This document shows positions 22,511 to 35,241 of a stretch of 64,000 nt of DNA, piece after piece. The stretch comes from Eretmocerus hayati (lineage: Eukaryota; Arthropoda; Insecta; Hymenoptera; Aphelinidae). The DNA is taken from NCBI GenBank assembly GCA_029851415.1, contig CM056743.1:126200305-126264304 (forward strand), written 5' to 3'. A program made the position numbers and the translations under genes. Numbering within the stretch: position 1 is the first letter of the stretch; each line of letters begins with the position of its first letter. The notes under the pieces are model-generated. The model saw only the letters and a program-made list of their open reading frames with translations. It did no database searches and had not been told where the DNA came from.

Positions 22511-25444
22511 ATGACTTCCATCATCAAATTGCATGCCATTTCTGGAGCTTTGGACGAGTCTCCTCCTTGCTATATACTGCAAGTTGACGAACTACGCATT
22601 CTTTTAGACTGTGGTTGGGATGAAAACTTTGATCAAGATTTCATGAGAGAATTGAAGAGGTAGGGCAAAGATTTTGTTCACTTTTTGTATTAATCTTGTT
22701 GAATAAATTTCTAAAAAATTTTATTTTCCAGGCATGTCCACCAAATTGATGCTGTTCTATTATCTTACCCTGATCCATTACATTTAGGAGCTTTACCTTA
22801 CCTAGTTGGTAAATGTGGTTTGAGTTGTCCTATTTATGCCACAATACCAGTTTACAAGATGGGCCAAATGTTCATGTATGATATATACCAAGTAAGTCAT
22901 CTGACAAAAATGAAAACAATTTTATTGTAATCTTTGACCCTGTTACATTTGAGTCATTAATTTCAGTCAAGGCATAATATGGAAGACTTCAACTTGTTCA
23001 CTTTAGACGATGTTGATGCAGCATTTGATAGGATTGTTCAACTGAAATACAACCAAAGTATCTCCATGAAAGGAAAAGGATATGGTGTCACTTTGACCCC
23101 TCTGCCAGCTGGTCATATGATTGGGGGCACGATTTGGAAAATAGTCAAAGTTGGTGAAGAGGATATTATTTATGCTGTAGATTTCAATCATAAAAAAGAG
23201 AGACATTTAAATGGATGTGAACTTGAGAGATTACAAAGACCATCTTTGTTAATAACTGATACCTTCAATGCCACCTATCAACAGGCTAGACGAAGAACAA
23301 GAGATGAGAAATTGATGAGTAAGAATGAAATATATGTTAAAATATACATCTTACACTCTAGGCTTCTGAAACAAACGAATTTTCTCTTTCAATGATTAGC
23401 AAACATTTTGCAAACCCTCAGAGGGGGTGGCAATGTCCTGGTTGGAGTAGATACAGCAGGAAGAGTTCTCGAATTAGCCCATATGTTGGACCAGTTGTGG
23501 CGGAACAAAGAGTCTGGCTTACTAGCTTACTCTTTAGCTTTGCTTAATAATGTCAGTTATAATGTAGTGGAGTTTGCAAAATCACAGATTGAGTGGATGA
23601 GTGATAAATTAATGAAAAGTTTTGAAGGTGCTAGGAATAATCCATTTCAGTTCAAGCATTTGCAGCTGTGTCATAGTATGACTGAGTTAAATCAGGTTCC
23701 TAACCCAAAAGTAAGAGAAAAACTGATTGGAATTCTGGACTCCATCCTGAAACAATATCACTAGAATAACCATAACTTTGCACTCATGGCTGGTATAGGT
23801 GGTCCTTGCGAGTACTCCCGATTTCGAGTGTGGCTTTTCCCGCGACCTCTTTCTTCAATGGTGTAGCAATCCCCAAAACAGTATCATCATTACTAGCAGA
23901 ACCTCTCCTGGAACTCTAGCTCGAGATCTTGTGGAAAATGGGGGAAACCGTAATATCACTTTAGAAATCAAGAAGAAAGTCAAATTGGAGGGAGCAGAAT
24001 TGGAGGAGTACCAAAAAAAAGAAAAACTGAGGCTAGAGCAGTTGAAGCAAGAAAAAATGTACGACTCATCGTTTTTCTCCACTTGGATGATGAACCTCAA
24101 GTCTTTTAACACTATATTGATTCCTTTGCAGGGAAATCGCGGATGTTAGCTCAGAATCCGAAGATGAGATAGAAGTAGGGGGTGCCAAGGGAAAACACGA
24201 TTTACTGGTCAAGCAAGAACATAAACCAGGATTTTTCAAGCAAAGCAAAAAACAGCATCCAATGTTCCCGTTTGTCGAAGAAAAGATTAAATTCGATGAA
24301 TATGGAGAGATAATCAAGTAAGCCAAACGTGAACATCCAATTGTTTAAACTTTAGTCATGAGTAATTAATATATCCATCCTCAATCAATCAATCATTCAT
24401 TCTGCAATTGACTCTTTCTATTAGGCCTGAAGACTATAAAATAGCGGATGGATCGGCAGAGACCGAAGATAATAAGGAAAATATAGAAATAAAAGTTGAA
24501 GAACCGATGCATCAAACAGAAATTTCCAGTGATATACCAACTAAGTGCGTGCAAACCACTCGAACTATTGCGGTAAATGCTTCAGTAACATACATAGATT
24601 TCGAAGGAAGGTCCGACGGAGAGTCCCTTCAAAAGATTCTTGCACAGCTCCGGCCTCGTAGGATAGTTTTAGTTAGAGGATCTCCTAAAGACACGGAGCT
24701 GCTTGCGCAACAAGCTCAGAACGTTGGTGCTCGAGTATTTATACCAGCAAGAGGAGAAACTCTGGATGCCACCACAGAAACACATATATATCAGGTAAAC
24801 AGTCGCATGATTTAGACGTAGATAGTCTACGAGGAATACTGAAGTTTCATACTTTTCATCTTAGGTGCGCTTGACGGATGCATTAGTGAGTGGTTTGAAG
24901 TTTTCAAGAGGAAAAGGAGATTCCGAAGTTGCATGGGTGGATGCTCTTGTGACAGCGCGTGACCAAGTTTGTCGAGACGTTCTGATGAACAATGAATCAG
25001 AAGATGCTTTAGATAAGACTGAACAGATACTTACATTGGAGCCGCTACCATTAAATGAGGTGAACTTGAAAGAAAACGTTCGTCTGATAGTACTGCCGCA
25101 TGAAGCAACTGTTATATATCAACCCTTTTCTACAGGTTCCGAGTCATCAAACTGCGTTTATTAATGAGTTGAAACTTTCGGATTTCAAGCAGATCCTAAA
25201 TAAATCGAATATTCCCTCTGAATTCAGCGGAGGAGTGCTATGGTGTTGTAATAATACTATTGCAGTTAGACGGGTATGATATTGTGCTTTTCTTTTTTGA
25301 AAATCTCGTCAATTAGACGGACAATTTTTGAGACTCTGCGTATTTCTGCAGCACGAAGCCGGTAAAATTATCCTTGAAGGATGCCTGTCAGAGGACTACT
25401 ACAAGGTGCGAGAGTTACTGTACGAGCAGTATGCAATTGTATAA
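22511..25444 (+). CDS. CPSF2: Cleavage and polyadenylation specificity factor subunit 2 (CPSF100)
   Basis: This is a subunit of the nuclear CPSF complex that recognises and processes pre-mRNA 3' ends, partnering the nuclease CPSF73 and symplekin, also in histone mRNA processing. Ten exons join in phase: 22511-22659, 22732-22891, 22967-23318, 23400-23710, 23799-24058, 24132-24317, 24425-24794, 24865-25059, 25136-25273 and 25352-25444, giving 737 aa (vertebrate form about 780). It has a metallo-beta-lactamase fold from the N-terminus, and a beta-CASP region that includes [32 protein letters not shown] and [19 protein letters not shown]. It ends [11 protein letters not shown], as expected. The metal site is degenerate: [14 protein letters not shown] stands where active nucleases carry HxHxDH, as known for CPSF100, so it is catalytically inactive. 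An acidic linker (SSESEDEIE) follows the beta-CASP part. No internal stop or frameshift. Confidence 0.95.
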
Positions 25445-25841
25445 AGGACGGAGATTCTATCGCCAAGTTTGTAAATATATACATAGACAAATTTTAACAT
25501 TTATGGTGAAACGAAGTATCACGTAGATGTGTAAACAAAAAACTAGTTCTTAGGTAAGCATAATACTTCATCTGTGAAAATATCCATGGGTACCAGATCA
25601 CCACCCTGAACGTCGAATATTTTTGTAACAATCTATATTCACTTCTGTATGATTTCGAAGTCATCTTTGCTCTCAAATTGTGGGATGAGAAATTAGTTCA
25701 ATCATGTCTCAATATACTTTCGATACTTCTTGTAATCAATCCTAAGAGTACTCAACTAATCTGTTTAAAAAACGAGCTTCAACTGGCTTCCAATTTTATT
25801 GCGATGGTAGCAGTTTGATTTGTCCTCTCTGATTAAACCTT

Positions 25842-26651
25842 GAAGTTCTTGTAAATTGATCAATGAGGACCAGGGTGAGTGAAATGGTTCACTCTTTGCA
25901 GAAATATACTTTGTTTATTTTGCGACGTTTCGTCAGCTAATGCACCGACCTCATTAGGCTTAGGGATCTTTCTATAACATCAAAATGAACAGGCACAGAT
26001 ATCACCGCTGAACATGTAAATTATAGCACGCACATATCATCATCATCAGTTGGCTTTCTCGGGTCTACGCGTTTAGACCTTCAGACCACAAGGTCTGTTG
26101 CCTCGGTAATCCACACTCCCGCTCGCATGCCTCTCAGCTGAAACCAATCCAGCATTCTTCCATGCTGGGATGTATTTCCACTGCTCAGCTCGTGAGAGGA
26201 GGGTGGGCCGTTTCTAGGTGTATTGGCTTGTTCCTTGTCACAGCTGACTTTGGGCAATTACTGAAAGCTCATCGTTGTCGTCAAGAATTAAAGCGGACTC
26301 AATAGTATAACGCTTATAATTCTTGACGACAACGATGAGCTTTCAGTATATGTCCATAGTCAGCTGTGACAAGGGACGGACAATTTTTGTGCGTTTCCGA
26401 TAAAAAATGTAACTTACAATTTCAGGTGATTCTTCTCTTGAATTTTTATCCTGTATATGTGCGTGCTATTTTTTACATGTTCAGCTGTGATACCTGTGCC
26501 TGTTCATTTTGATGTTATTGAAAGATTCCTAAAGCCTGATGAGGTTGGCGCATTAGCCGACGAAACGTCGCAAAATAAACAAAGTATATTTTTGCAACGA
26601 GTGAACCATTTCACTCACCCTGGTCCTCACTGATCAATTTACAAGAACTTC
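25842..26651. mobile_element. 810-bp inverted-repeat element downstream of CPSF2
   Basis: The left arm from 25842 (GAAGTTCTTGTAAATTGATC) is inverted at the right end (GATCAATTTACAAGAACTTC, to 26651). Pairing continues for over 150 bp, through ACGTTTCGTC and the ATGTGCGTGCTAT region. A second, tighter inverted repeat is nested inside: TGTCACAGCTGAC near 26236 and the ACGACAACGATGAGCTTTCA stem around 26262-26345. No coding frame is seen, so it is a non-autonomous foldback element. Confidence 0.75.
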
Positions 26652-28015
26652 GGGGCTTCCAATTTTGTTCCTCCTTTCCTATTAATTCATTCTACCTGTA
26701 AGCCGTGGTACTCAAAATATTTTTGATCCCAGCACGTTAACTGAGGCTTATGTCTGAAGGCAGCGTCCCGAGTCGGCCTTTCTCATTGATGGCAACTAGT
26801 AATCACATTTGATTATCCTAGCTAGGAGCGTTCGGCTTTCGGACCTTTCTTTCTAATGCAATGAAAAAGAGAGAGAAAAATCCGAGAGTTCGGCCGAGTA
26901 AACCTATCAGTCTCGTTTCAACAAAACCAGAGATGAGCAGAGTGGTTGTCGTTTTTAGATGCTGCTTTGTACGCTTAATTTACGGCATAATGTTCATCGG
27001 GATACATTGAAACGAAATTATTAGTTTCGTATGTTGCAGACGACGACCATTTTCACAAATAAGCCCGACTTTTAAGTAACGAGTCATAAAGTTTCTTTAA
27101 GGTACTTATAGCAATAAGTGATTGAAATACGCGTATCCGAACCTTTGTCTGATTGCAGCAAAAATTTTAATACCCTCGTAGACATACGAAATAAAGCACG
27201 AGGAATCATTAAAGCTCGCAATATCTAGATCAAAGCATTACGATTTTTGAGATTTCCGATATTATATTCGTGTAAAAATACGAGGCATTTCGATATCTGG
27301 GGTCATGCACAGGGCTATCGCCGTGAGCCTTGTGCTACATATAGCCATATAATTGGCCATGTAAAGCTCAAGAAATCAAATATATACATCTTGGCGTGGC
27401 TAACTATCAGAATGTCAACGTTTTTACACTTGAAATGGATCGTCATTGAAGTGTATATTGATGAAAAAATGAAGTGAATTAAAAATGATTTATTTTGCGT
27501 GAATTTTTTTAGAAATCCAACACCGCGTATAGCTGGCATATAGGTCATCGATTGATTGACGTATTATAATGGTAGTTTGGAATTTCAAAAAATTATTGAA
27601 TGCCCAAGAAAAATCATCATTTACGTGCGTTGCCTTGAACGTTATTGAGTCAATAGTGTAAACGTGACTTTGATATTACGACCACAGATGTTTTAATGCG
27701 CTGTCAAGATGAGTTATCACCTAAATAATTTCAATTGACACAAGCTGTAACTTTGAAATCGAGGCTCACCTTTTGCGTGAGGAAACGTTGTATTGCAAAT
27801 TAATCAAAACTTAGTATGGTGGATAAGAAGCATTAATCTCTAATTCGAATTTGTTCAGCTGGTGTTTATTATATTTTACAAATTCCTCGACACTTCAGCA
27901 AGAAATGCAAAGCCAGCATGCAAATATCCGAAATATCCAAGTCAAATCGAGCGCAAAACGCCATACGCAGATCATGAGGCGTTGAGCATCTTTGACAGTA
28001 TATCAAATCATATGA
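26652..28015. other. Intergenic region, nothing recognised
   Basis: No ORF with coding character, RNA gene or clear repeat was seen between the inverted-repeat element and the large transposon. Confidence 0.5.
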
Positions 28016-28024
28016 CCTTCAGTG
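28016..28024. repeat. Left target-site duplication
   Basis: CCTTCAGTG directly precedes the left terminus of the 8.8-kb transposon and is repeated in direct orientation after the right terminus. Confidence 0.88.
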
Positions 28025-28317
28025 ACCATGGTATAGTGGGCAGAAAAATTTTGTTTAATTCATACAATGTTCATATCAATCGATGGGGCATGAATTCCTC
28101 AGTCTCGGGATATGACTGATTTTAATTTCTCAACCTTCAATTTTCCAAAAACAGTGAATGAAGGTACCGTTGCGGTATGTCTGGCGAGGCTCGAGGGAGG
28201 TCTCCCCAAGTCCGATCTCCGGCTCAAATTATTCCTGAGAGTCCAAAACTAATTCCTCAACCCCTACTTGAGGACCAAACAATTTGTTTATTCTAAAAAC
28301 CAAAGATTTATTGACAA

Positions 28318-28716
28318 TTACCCCCACCCCTCGTTGAGCGGAAAACACGCGATGGCGTAGGTCAAGTGCGCAACAAGGCGCGAACAATTTGAATGTTTGA
28401 ATGTGACAACTTTACGGGAGAGGGGCTTGTGACTTGTCTGAAACTCATAAACAGTGTGCGTTTTGAGGCACAACCAGCTCACCCAGGGTGTTAAGATCCG
28501 ATGATGGTCACCAGGAAATGAGACCCGGCCTCGACTTAGTGAATCGGCGTCCGGGCCTTGACAATTTATTTTGGTGCATTTCAGAGGTGCGTTGCAGACG
28601 ACGTGGAATTTATGGTCGCCCATGTGTGCACCAGGATGCACTGGGATGCACCGCAAAAGAGAAGTTTTCTTTAATGTAGTGCTCCAGGTTTCGGGATGGC
28701 TCTGGGACGACGGCAA
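28318..28716 (-). CDS. ORF inside left TIR arm, unidentified
   Basis: A 132-codon frame on the minus strand, duplicated in the right arm at 36107-36505 with a single visible amino-acid difference (HPETWS here, HPEIWS there). It is rich in His, Pro, Ser and Cys and has no motif I recognise. Because both arms keep it merely by recent duplication, preservation is not evidence that it is translated. Confidence 0.2.
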   Translation of the reverse strand: MPSSQSHPETWSTTLKKTSLLRCIPVHPGAHMGDHKFHVVCNAPLKCTKINCQGPDADSLSRGRVSFPGDHHRILTPWVSWLCLKTHTVYEFQTSHKPLSRKVVTFKHSNCSRLVAHLTYAIACFPLNEGWG

Positions 28717-29195
28717 TATCTAGGAAGCGGTGGCAGAACAAAATTTGTGGAAATAACCTCTAATTTGTACGCTTGCAGTGAGGCTCAATTTCACGTGATG
28801 TGCGTTGAATTGTCATGTTTGATGCATTCAGAATTCTCAGATGCGATTCATGACTAGTTCCTGGATATATTACTCCACCCTGAAGAATGGAAACACTGGC
28901 ACTGGATAGAAACCAAACAGCGGAGAGGACAATTCATTCTCGTTACTTTCAGTTAGTCAGAAAGTTAGAGATCATTTTATTGAGTCCACAGAATACTCAT
29001 GTAGTTATTACTCTCATGAGTGCACTGCTGATATAAAAGCTTGATTCCTCAATGAGTGAGCAACAGTGTTTCGTGGAATTGTAATTGGTCGTTTCTGACT
29101 ACACGTGTCAGTTTCGTACTACCTCATTGATGAAATACTGTCGAAGGGTGAATGAACTCCTTCAAGAAACTTGCTGATCCAAGTTACAGAATGTT

Positions 29196-29614
29196 ATGGA
29201 ATCAGCACCACACACAGGATCAATCTTTGTTGTGGTTTTCTATCAAATTAACGAGTTCTGCAATCATGTCTCACAGACATCAATTAGTCAGTCTGAGCAT
29301 TTATTTGCAGCATCAGTAATATTTTTCATGAATGTATGCATGGGGAATTATGGGATACAGTCCATGTCAATTTCCACCTATTCATCTGCTTTGATCAGTT
29401 TCTAGAAACATGTCACACATTGAAATACTCAAAACTACTTGAACATCTTCACACTTTCAATGGCAAATTTCCATTTCGAATGAAAACAGAAGGATTCAAA
29501 GGTTTCCGTGGTACTGGAGAGAGGCACTGGGCAGCAAATTTGACAGTATGGCATAGGTATCATAAGGTTATTGTTTCAATCAATGGAAGCTTACTCTATT
29601 TATCGAATGATTAG
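29196..29614 (+). pseudogene. Broken coding-like region in left TIR arm
   Basis: Two overlapping frames (29196-29405 and 29336-29614) read protein-like sequence. The second includes HGELWDTVHVNFHLFICFDQ and KFPFRMKTEGFKGFRGTGER, which looks more like real protein than chance. A third frame follows (29571-29753). The change of frame suggests a decayed gene, perhaps a transposon protein or a captured host fragment. The inverted copy is at 35242-35627. The family is not recognised. Confidence 0.35.
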
Positions 29615-30816
29615 AGCAATGGTGCTTAAATTTTCCACTGAAGGCTCCATAATACATACTCAGTTGGGCATCGCTCTTATTCAACACCTAAGTAGGAATC
29701 TTCCTTTATTGTCAATGGAAGAGAAGCAAAAACTGAATCAAATGGCCCTCTAATGCTGGCCACTCCCACAATTATTCAGATAAAAATTGTTAGAGGTAGA
29801 ACACTTTTAGGGCTCCACCTGAGATTAATATTTTGAGAATCCAGAAAGAAACTTGGAAAAGGATCTGCTAGCGGATCTTACAAACTTTTATTTTATACAC
29901 GGGTCTGTCGCATTTTGGTATTTCATCCAGCAAGTCAAATCAATTCGACTGAAGTATTATATTCCGACAGCTATGTGCTTCTATCTTCCTCAGTTATCAA
30001 AGCTCACATCCCTTGATATGACGACCACGCGTTTTGATTTTTCCTCTTCTGAATACAAATCGGATTTTTAAAATGAAATAGCTGTTGAAGAGTCTTTCAC
30101 CAATTTTCAATTGGAAAATTTCATGTAAAATGTAACGTAAGTATACCCCCCCCCCTTCACCCGACTCTGATTCTTCGATCATAGCTTCGGCCTCCTTCGA
30201 AATTTCAGATGGTACCACAGCCGTAAATTCATTTCAAGACCTCCGAAATGAGCTATAGTACTCACTACTTTGATAAACCAGATCCAAGTTACCCCAATTT
30301 TCCCGAGTGATTTTGCGAGAGTTCATCATAAGGGAGTGCAAACCTGCGAATTCCCCGCGACATCCTTTTAAATAGTGCAAGTCGGGGTATGCCGCTGGTT
30401 CAACTAACTATTTCTTCCATGGTTTGACGCGATAAACATGTATCAGATCGGTAAACTTGAACGCGAAAGGATGTAGCGAGGATTGAAACGAGACTTATTG
30501 GCTCTTAGTTTTTAGAGCTAAATCAACTCTTGCAATGCTGTGCATTTTTTCAAAATAAACGTCATCTTTTAAAAATAGCTCCTAAAGAATCTTTCTTTAT
30601 TTTGTTGAAACAGTTTTGAATTGAAAATATCAGGATGCCACTGATTTCATAAAAATCACGATAAATTAAATTTATTAGAATATTGTTCATTTGTTCAAAT
30701 AGCTATCCCCGCCAATTTCACTATGCGTTCAGATGTCAGCTGGGTTGACAATTTCAATGAATTTTGAACGTGACACGATTAATAATTTTTAAAATTAACT
30801 AGCGCTTGACGTCATC

Positions 30817-31055
30817 AACCAGTCCTTATCAGGGTTTTTAACGAAATCCATTTTCAATCGCGTTGAATTTCGTTGAGTCTCATTCGATGACCCATTTCAT
30901 GACGAAATCCCACTCAAAAAATCATAATCGTCACAATATGATAATTATGATTTTTAGAGTGGGATTTCGTTATGAAATGGGTCATCAAATAGGACTCAAC
31001 GAAATTCAACAAAATTGAAATGGACTTCGTTAGAAATGCTGGTCCTTATTGCGAT
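30817..31055. repeat. Hairpin of about 240 bp inside the transposon
   Basis: Sequence on either side of about 30937 pairs inverted: GTGGGATTTCGTTATGAAAT at 30959 matches the complement of 30894-30913. Pairing continues outward through ACTCAACGAAATTCAAC to an outer AACCAGTCCTTATC/CTGGTCCTTATT region in imperfect form. It is a miniature inverted-repeat insertion in the interior of the 8.8-kb element. Confidence 0.65.
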
Positions 31056-32160
31056 GTCACGTCCGATTTTTGGGCAAAGAAGAGTATCTATGTCAAGAAA
31101 ATCGTTCGTAACTATCGCTCAAACATCGATCCTATAGCTATCCATGTCTTTACGCATTTACTTATTATTAGTCGGTAGATCAAGACATAAGGGCCCTGGT
31201 ATGAATATTGTGTTAAGATGTCAACGATTCATGTAAATATTTTTCACCTCGATCGCGGGGTACGGTCACATTTCCAAGCGCCTTCGTTTCTTTCCAGAAG
31301 AAATTTGTTTCGTATCAGGTAATTGGATTAGTAGTGCACGGTAGTGTATTGCATCCAAAAACTCGATAAGGCGACTTAATCAATGTTAAATCCAAATGGA
31401 GGAAGACTGGCTTAACTGAAAACCGAAACTGAATTGAAACTGAGTAGTACGTTGGTAATCAATTGAGGGGCTGCGTTAAAAAAAGGGCGTAATGGTGGGT
31501 ACGCACTTTTTCCGCCCTGTCACTCTTCGATTCCTCTGAGGGATGTCCTAACCATCCATGAAACCCGTTTTGATAATAAGTATTCACGTACCTCGAGATC
31601 TTGAAAAGGGCGTAAACGCCATTATGCCTTTTCTGCGATTTGACAAAAGGGCGTAACCGCCTTTACGCCCCTTTGTTCATAGAATTATTGGTGTGTCGAT
31701 GGCTAATCTAATTTCCTCAGAATGTCTTTTGCCAAAATTGATCTGGAGCAGTTGAACCGTAGAAAGGAAAGCAAGGATGAAATTCTTAGGGAAAGTGCCT
31801 GGAAACTGGAGGCTAACTCGACGATCCCCATTTGAATCCGTACGTCTCTGGTTCTACTGTATCGAATTGACTTAAACAAGTGGTCATTTTGAAGCTGGTT
31901 AACCTATCCATTCAAACTACTTTCAATAACCAAAATCCGTGAACATGCCTAGGAAGTTCACATCGGTGAGACGAAATTACAGAGAATTGAACTATAACTC
32001 GTTCCATGTGAATTTTCTGCGCTGGCCCCAAAATCAGTTTCTAATAGGTGGCCGATCCAGTTACCTCCAAGATCACCACTTGCTGGACTCGATTTGATAC
32101 AGTAGAACCAGAGATGTACGCATCCAATTCCAAATGTTAAAGCGACTTTCGAGCTAGCCC

Positions 32161-32850
32161 TCAACTTATAATCTATCGGTTCTGTAGCAAAATCGAGGTC
32201 GGCACGCATTTTTTTGCAATCGATTCGTCTTGACTCGCTGATTACTAATATCTAATTTTCGGCCCGAAAATCCGGGTCAGTTTTTTTCATTAACAAAATA
32301 CTACAATGAAAGCAAATATGCAGCCACTCGATTCATTATGTTATTTAAAATGAAAAAGTAGTCTAGATAATTTCCTCTAAATAACCCATTATTTCTTATT
32401 TTCATCAACAATTGCAGAAGAAATAATGGGTTTAGGGGAAAGTGTCTGGAACACTTTTTCAATTTAAATAACATAATAAACTGAGTGGCACATTTACTTG
32501 TAATAATTTGATTCATAATTCAAAGTTATGCCGAATTGTTATGAACGAAGTCGCTTTGTGCATCGGCAAATGTAGATTTACATACAAACGTAGATTTACA
32601 TAATCCATCGCCGCATAAATCATGTAAACGATGTCAAATGCAACATTTTTTTTACGTGAAATTTTCCTCTCCGACCAGAGCTTCTCTACTTGTGCGCAAA
32701 AAACCATAAATTTTGCAGTATTTTGTTAATAAAAAAAAACTGACCATCAGGATTTTCGGGCCGAAAATTAGATATTTGAAATTAGCGAGTCAAGACGAAT
32801 CGATTGCAAAAAACTGCGTGCCGACCTCGAATTTGCTACAGAACCTATAT
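32161..32850. repeat. Inverted repeat inside the transposon
   Basis: The arms 32161-32306 and about 32708-32850 are reverse complements. Shared blocks include TCGATTCGTCTTGACTCGC, ATATCTAATTTTCGG and AACAAAATACT. The spacer of about 400 bp has no ORF of note. It is another nested foldback unit. Confidence 0.65.
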
Positions 32851-33049
32851 GGCTGGCTGATAGATTATATTACGAATTCTATAACTAGGAATTTTATTTT
32901 TCGTCCTACAGCTGCAATTCCAGCCCCATGCACTGCTCCGCATCAACTTCGGCAAGAGATATATGTTTTCCGCGAAAAGCAGACCAGCTACTGATTTAAA
33001 AAGTAATTTCAAAGTCGTAAGACATAGCGCATGTGCTATTTTTCACGTA

Positions 33050-34056
33050 CCGTCAACCGGGGTAACTTTGGAACACGGGGGGTAACTTTGGAACAACCCA
33101 TGAAAGAGTGGTTATCACGCACAGTTGGCTAGGCAAATGATCCTGAGGCCTTTTGCATTGGCGCGAGGGCCTTCATCAGGTATTAATCCGTTTGTAAGCT
33201 GACTTCTTCAGAAGTGCGTTTTCAACCCAACAAACAGTCTCTCGGAAAAAGTGGTGTGGTTCCGACTTTAGTAGGTCGAATTCGAAGTAGCTGCCCTGGG
33301 TAGCTGAGCTAGATTTCACTTGTCTGTACACATATCTGGACGAATCCAGTGTTACATTGGATTATTTTCACGAAGTTTCAGTTTTGTAGAGTAAAAACTG
33401 ACAAGTATAATGTATTTTTTTTTTTTTTCAGAAACCGGGGTAACTTTGGAACACTTGTTCATGTACTCTCAATTATTTCCCAAGATTCATATCATCCTCG
33501 AATCATATATACTCGAGTAGCCGTTGACGAGAGCTTCAAAATGAAACAAAGAACGTCTCATTTCGACCCATGGAAGCCAAGTTATGGCAGTTTTTGTCAG
33601 AAACCGACTGTGAAGGTATTTTCCTCCTCGAGAGTTAGCCGTGGTGCAGATAGTGAGGTATGCTGAAGGCGTCTATGCTCAATTATAGAGGTTCAATTCA
33701 ACCAAATGGACTTTTACAACAGGTCAATGGAAAGCTAAGACACTCAGTTTTCGATTACTGATGGTGAAAATCGATTGTGTGACCTAGTTTATGAATTAAT
33801 TGACGAATAAATAATGATAACAATTTCTGTTCCAAAGTTACCCCAGTCCGTGTCTAACTTTGGAACACGACTTTCAGCGCTCATAGCTCCAACCAGAGAT
33901 GTCCAAATGGACCTTACAAGTCCCGCAATCGAAAGCTGAAACTGTAAGCTTTCGATTGACCACAGATACGATGCACTTCTGATGTAAGACGTACAAGTTT
34001 CGCGAGGTTGAAGAAAAAAAACGCGAATTTTGTTCCAAAGTTACCCCGGTTGACGG
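33050..34056. mobile_element. TA-flanked MITE with CCGTCAACCGGGGTAAC ends
   Basis: The left end CCGTCAACCGGGGTAACTTT (from 33050) is inverted at the right end (to 34056). TA flanks both sides (33048-33049 and 34057-34058), as in Tc1/mariner insertions. The phrase GGTAACTTTGGAACA recurs inside, near 33079 and 33437, and inverted near 33829 and 34032. No transposase is seen. It is nested within the 8.8-kb transposon, so it inserted later or was carried along. Confidence 0.8.
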
Positions 34057-34902
34057 TATCTTCGTAATTAGCATCTTCTGCGAAAAGATGCTGATCACTG
34101 ATACGAAATTTGCGTTTAAAACAACTTTATACGTGTATTTGAGCATTTATCAATCAAAATGATACTAAATAAAGTCGTTCCCGATGGATATGATCCTAGT
34201 GCAATTGCAAAGTTCTATATGAAGGAATTTTGTAAAGGAATAACGTCTTCTTCAAAGTTCCTTACGATTTTTCTGAGAATAAAAAGCCCCAAGGGCTCGA
34301 GGCGTAAGAATAGAGGCTGAAATTTCACATACAGGTGGCTCATCATCACCCAGATCGGAAAAGAAGGATAGAGAAATCAAATCATGCAACCAAGTATTCA
34401 TAAGCAGATTTTGGATTTTTGAGTATTCCAGCCCGGAGGTGTTTAGAAAAGACGCGAATGGTTTCCACCAAAAGTTGGTCGATAGGTTTTCGAGCCACTC
34501 CTCAAATGATTTTGGTGAAATCAAAATCGGTCAAATCAGCAGTTCAAAGTTACGAACAAACTAGGGTAGCTCGGACTCAATCTCCGATTTTTAGGTGCAA
34601 TTAATAAGAAACTCTATCTTTGACAATGCAAGAAAATTGTAGGAAATTCCTTATCTCAGTACACGGAAATAAAAAATTCGTTTGGAAACTTTTGAAAATT
34701 TACTTGGATGTACTGCATCATCAATTCCAAAAATTAATCTCAGGTGGAGCCCTAAAAGTGTTCTACCTCTAACAATTTTTATCTGAATAATTGTGGGAGT
34801 GGCCAGCATTAGAGGGCCATTTGATTCAGTTTTTGCTTCTCTTCCATTGACAATAAAGGAAGATTCCTACTTAGGTGTTGAATAAGAGCGATGCCCAACT
34901 GA

Positions 34903-35231
34903 CAAGGGGAGGACCTGACCTTTGGATCACCAATCCTTTCCAAAATTTTTTTACAGTTTTGTGTCACCTAGAATATGAAGAATCCAGAGTAACTCCGTCA
35001 AATGGGCCTTCTGTCCAGAGCTACAAGCAGAAATGTTAGCGTTGCCAGTATATCTATATATATCACTTTTTAACATGGGCCTATATGGGCAATGTTAATG
35101 TCATGGGCTGTAACTTTGAACAGGAGGCCCATTTGACGGAGTAACTCTGGATTCTTCATATTCTAGGTACTACTAAACTGTAAAAAAAGTTTGGAAAGGA
35201 TTGGTGATCCAAAGGTCAGGTCCTCCCCTTG
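34903..35231. mobile_element. 329-bp MITE inserted in the right TIR arm
   Basis: The ends CAAGGGGAGGACCTGACCTT (34903) and the complement ending 35231 are long inverted repeats of over 100 bp. TGA flanks the insert on both sides (34900-34902 and 35232-35234). The other TIR arm keeps the uninterrupted sequence (CCCAACTGAGTATG read in this orientation), so the boundaries and the 3-bp target duplication are proven by an internal empty site. No ORF. The superfamily is not assigned. Confidence 0.9.
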
Positions 35232-35241
35232 TGAGTATGTA

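Larger units (their letters stand above)
28025..29829 (+). repeat. Left TIR arm of the 8.8-kb transposon
   Basis: This arm is about 1.8 kb and is repeated inverted at 34733-36798. It carries a roughly 70-bp segment (about 29546-29616) that the other arm lacks. Two ORF-like regions are duplicated in both arms: 28318-28716 (-) and the fragments 29196-29405 and 29336-29614 (+). Confidence 0.88.
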
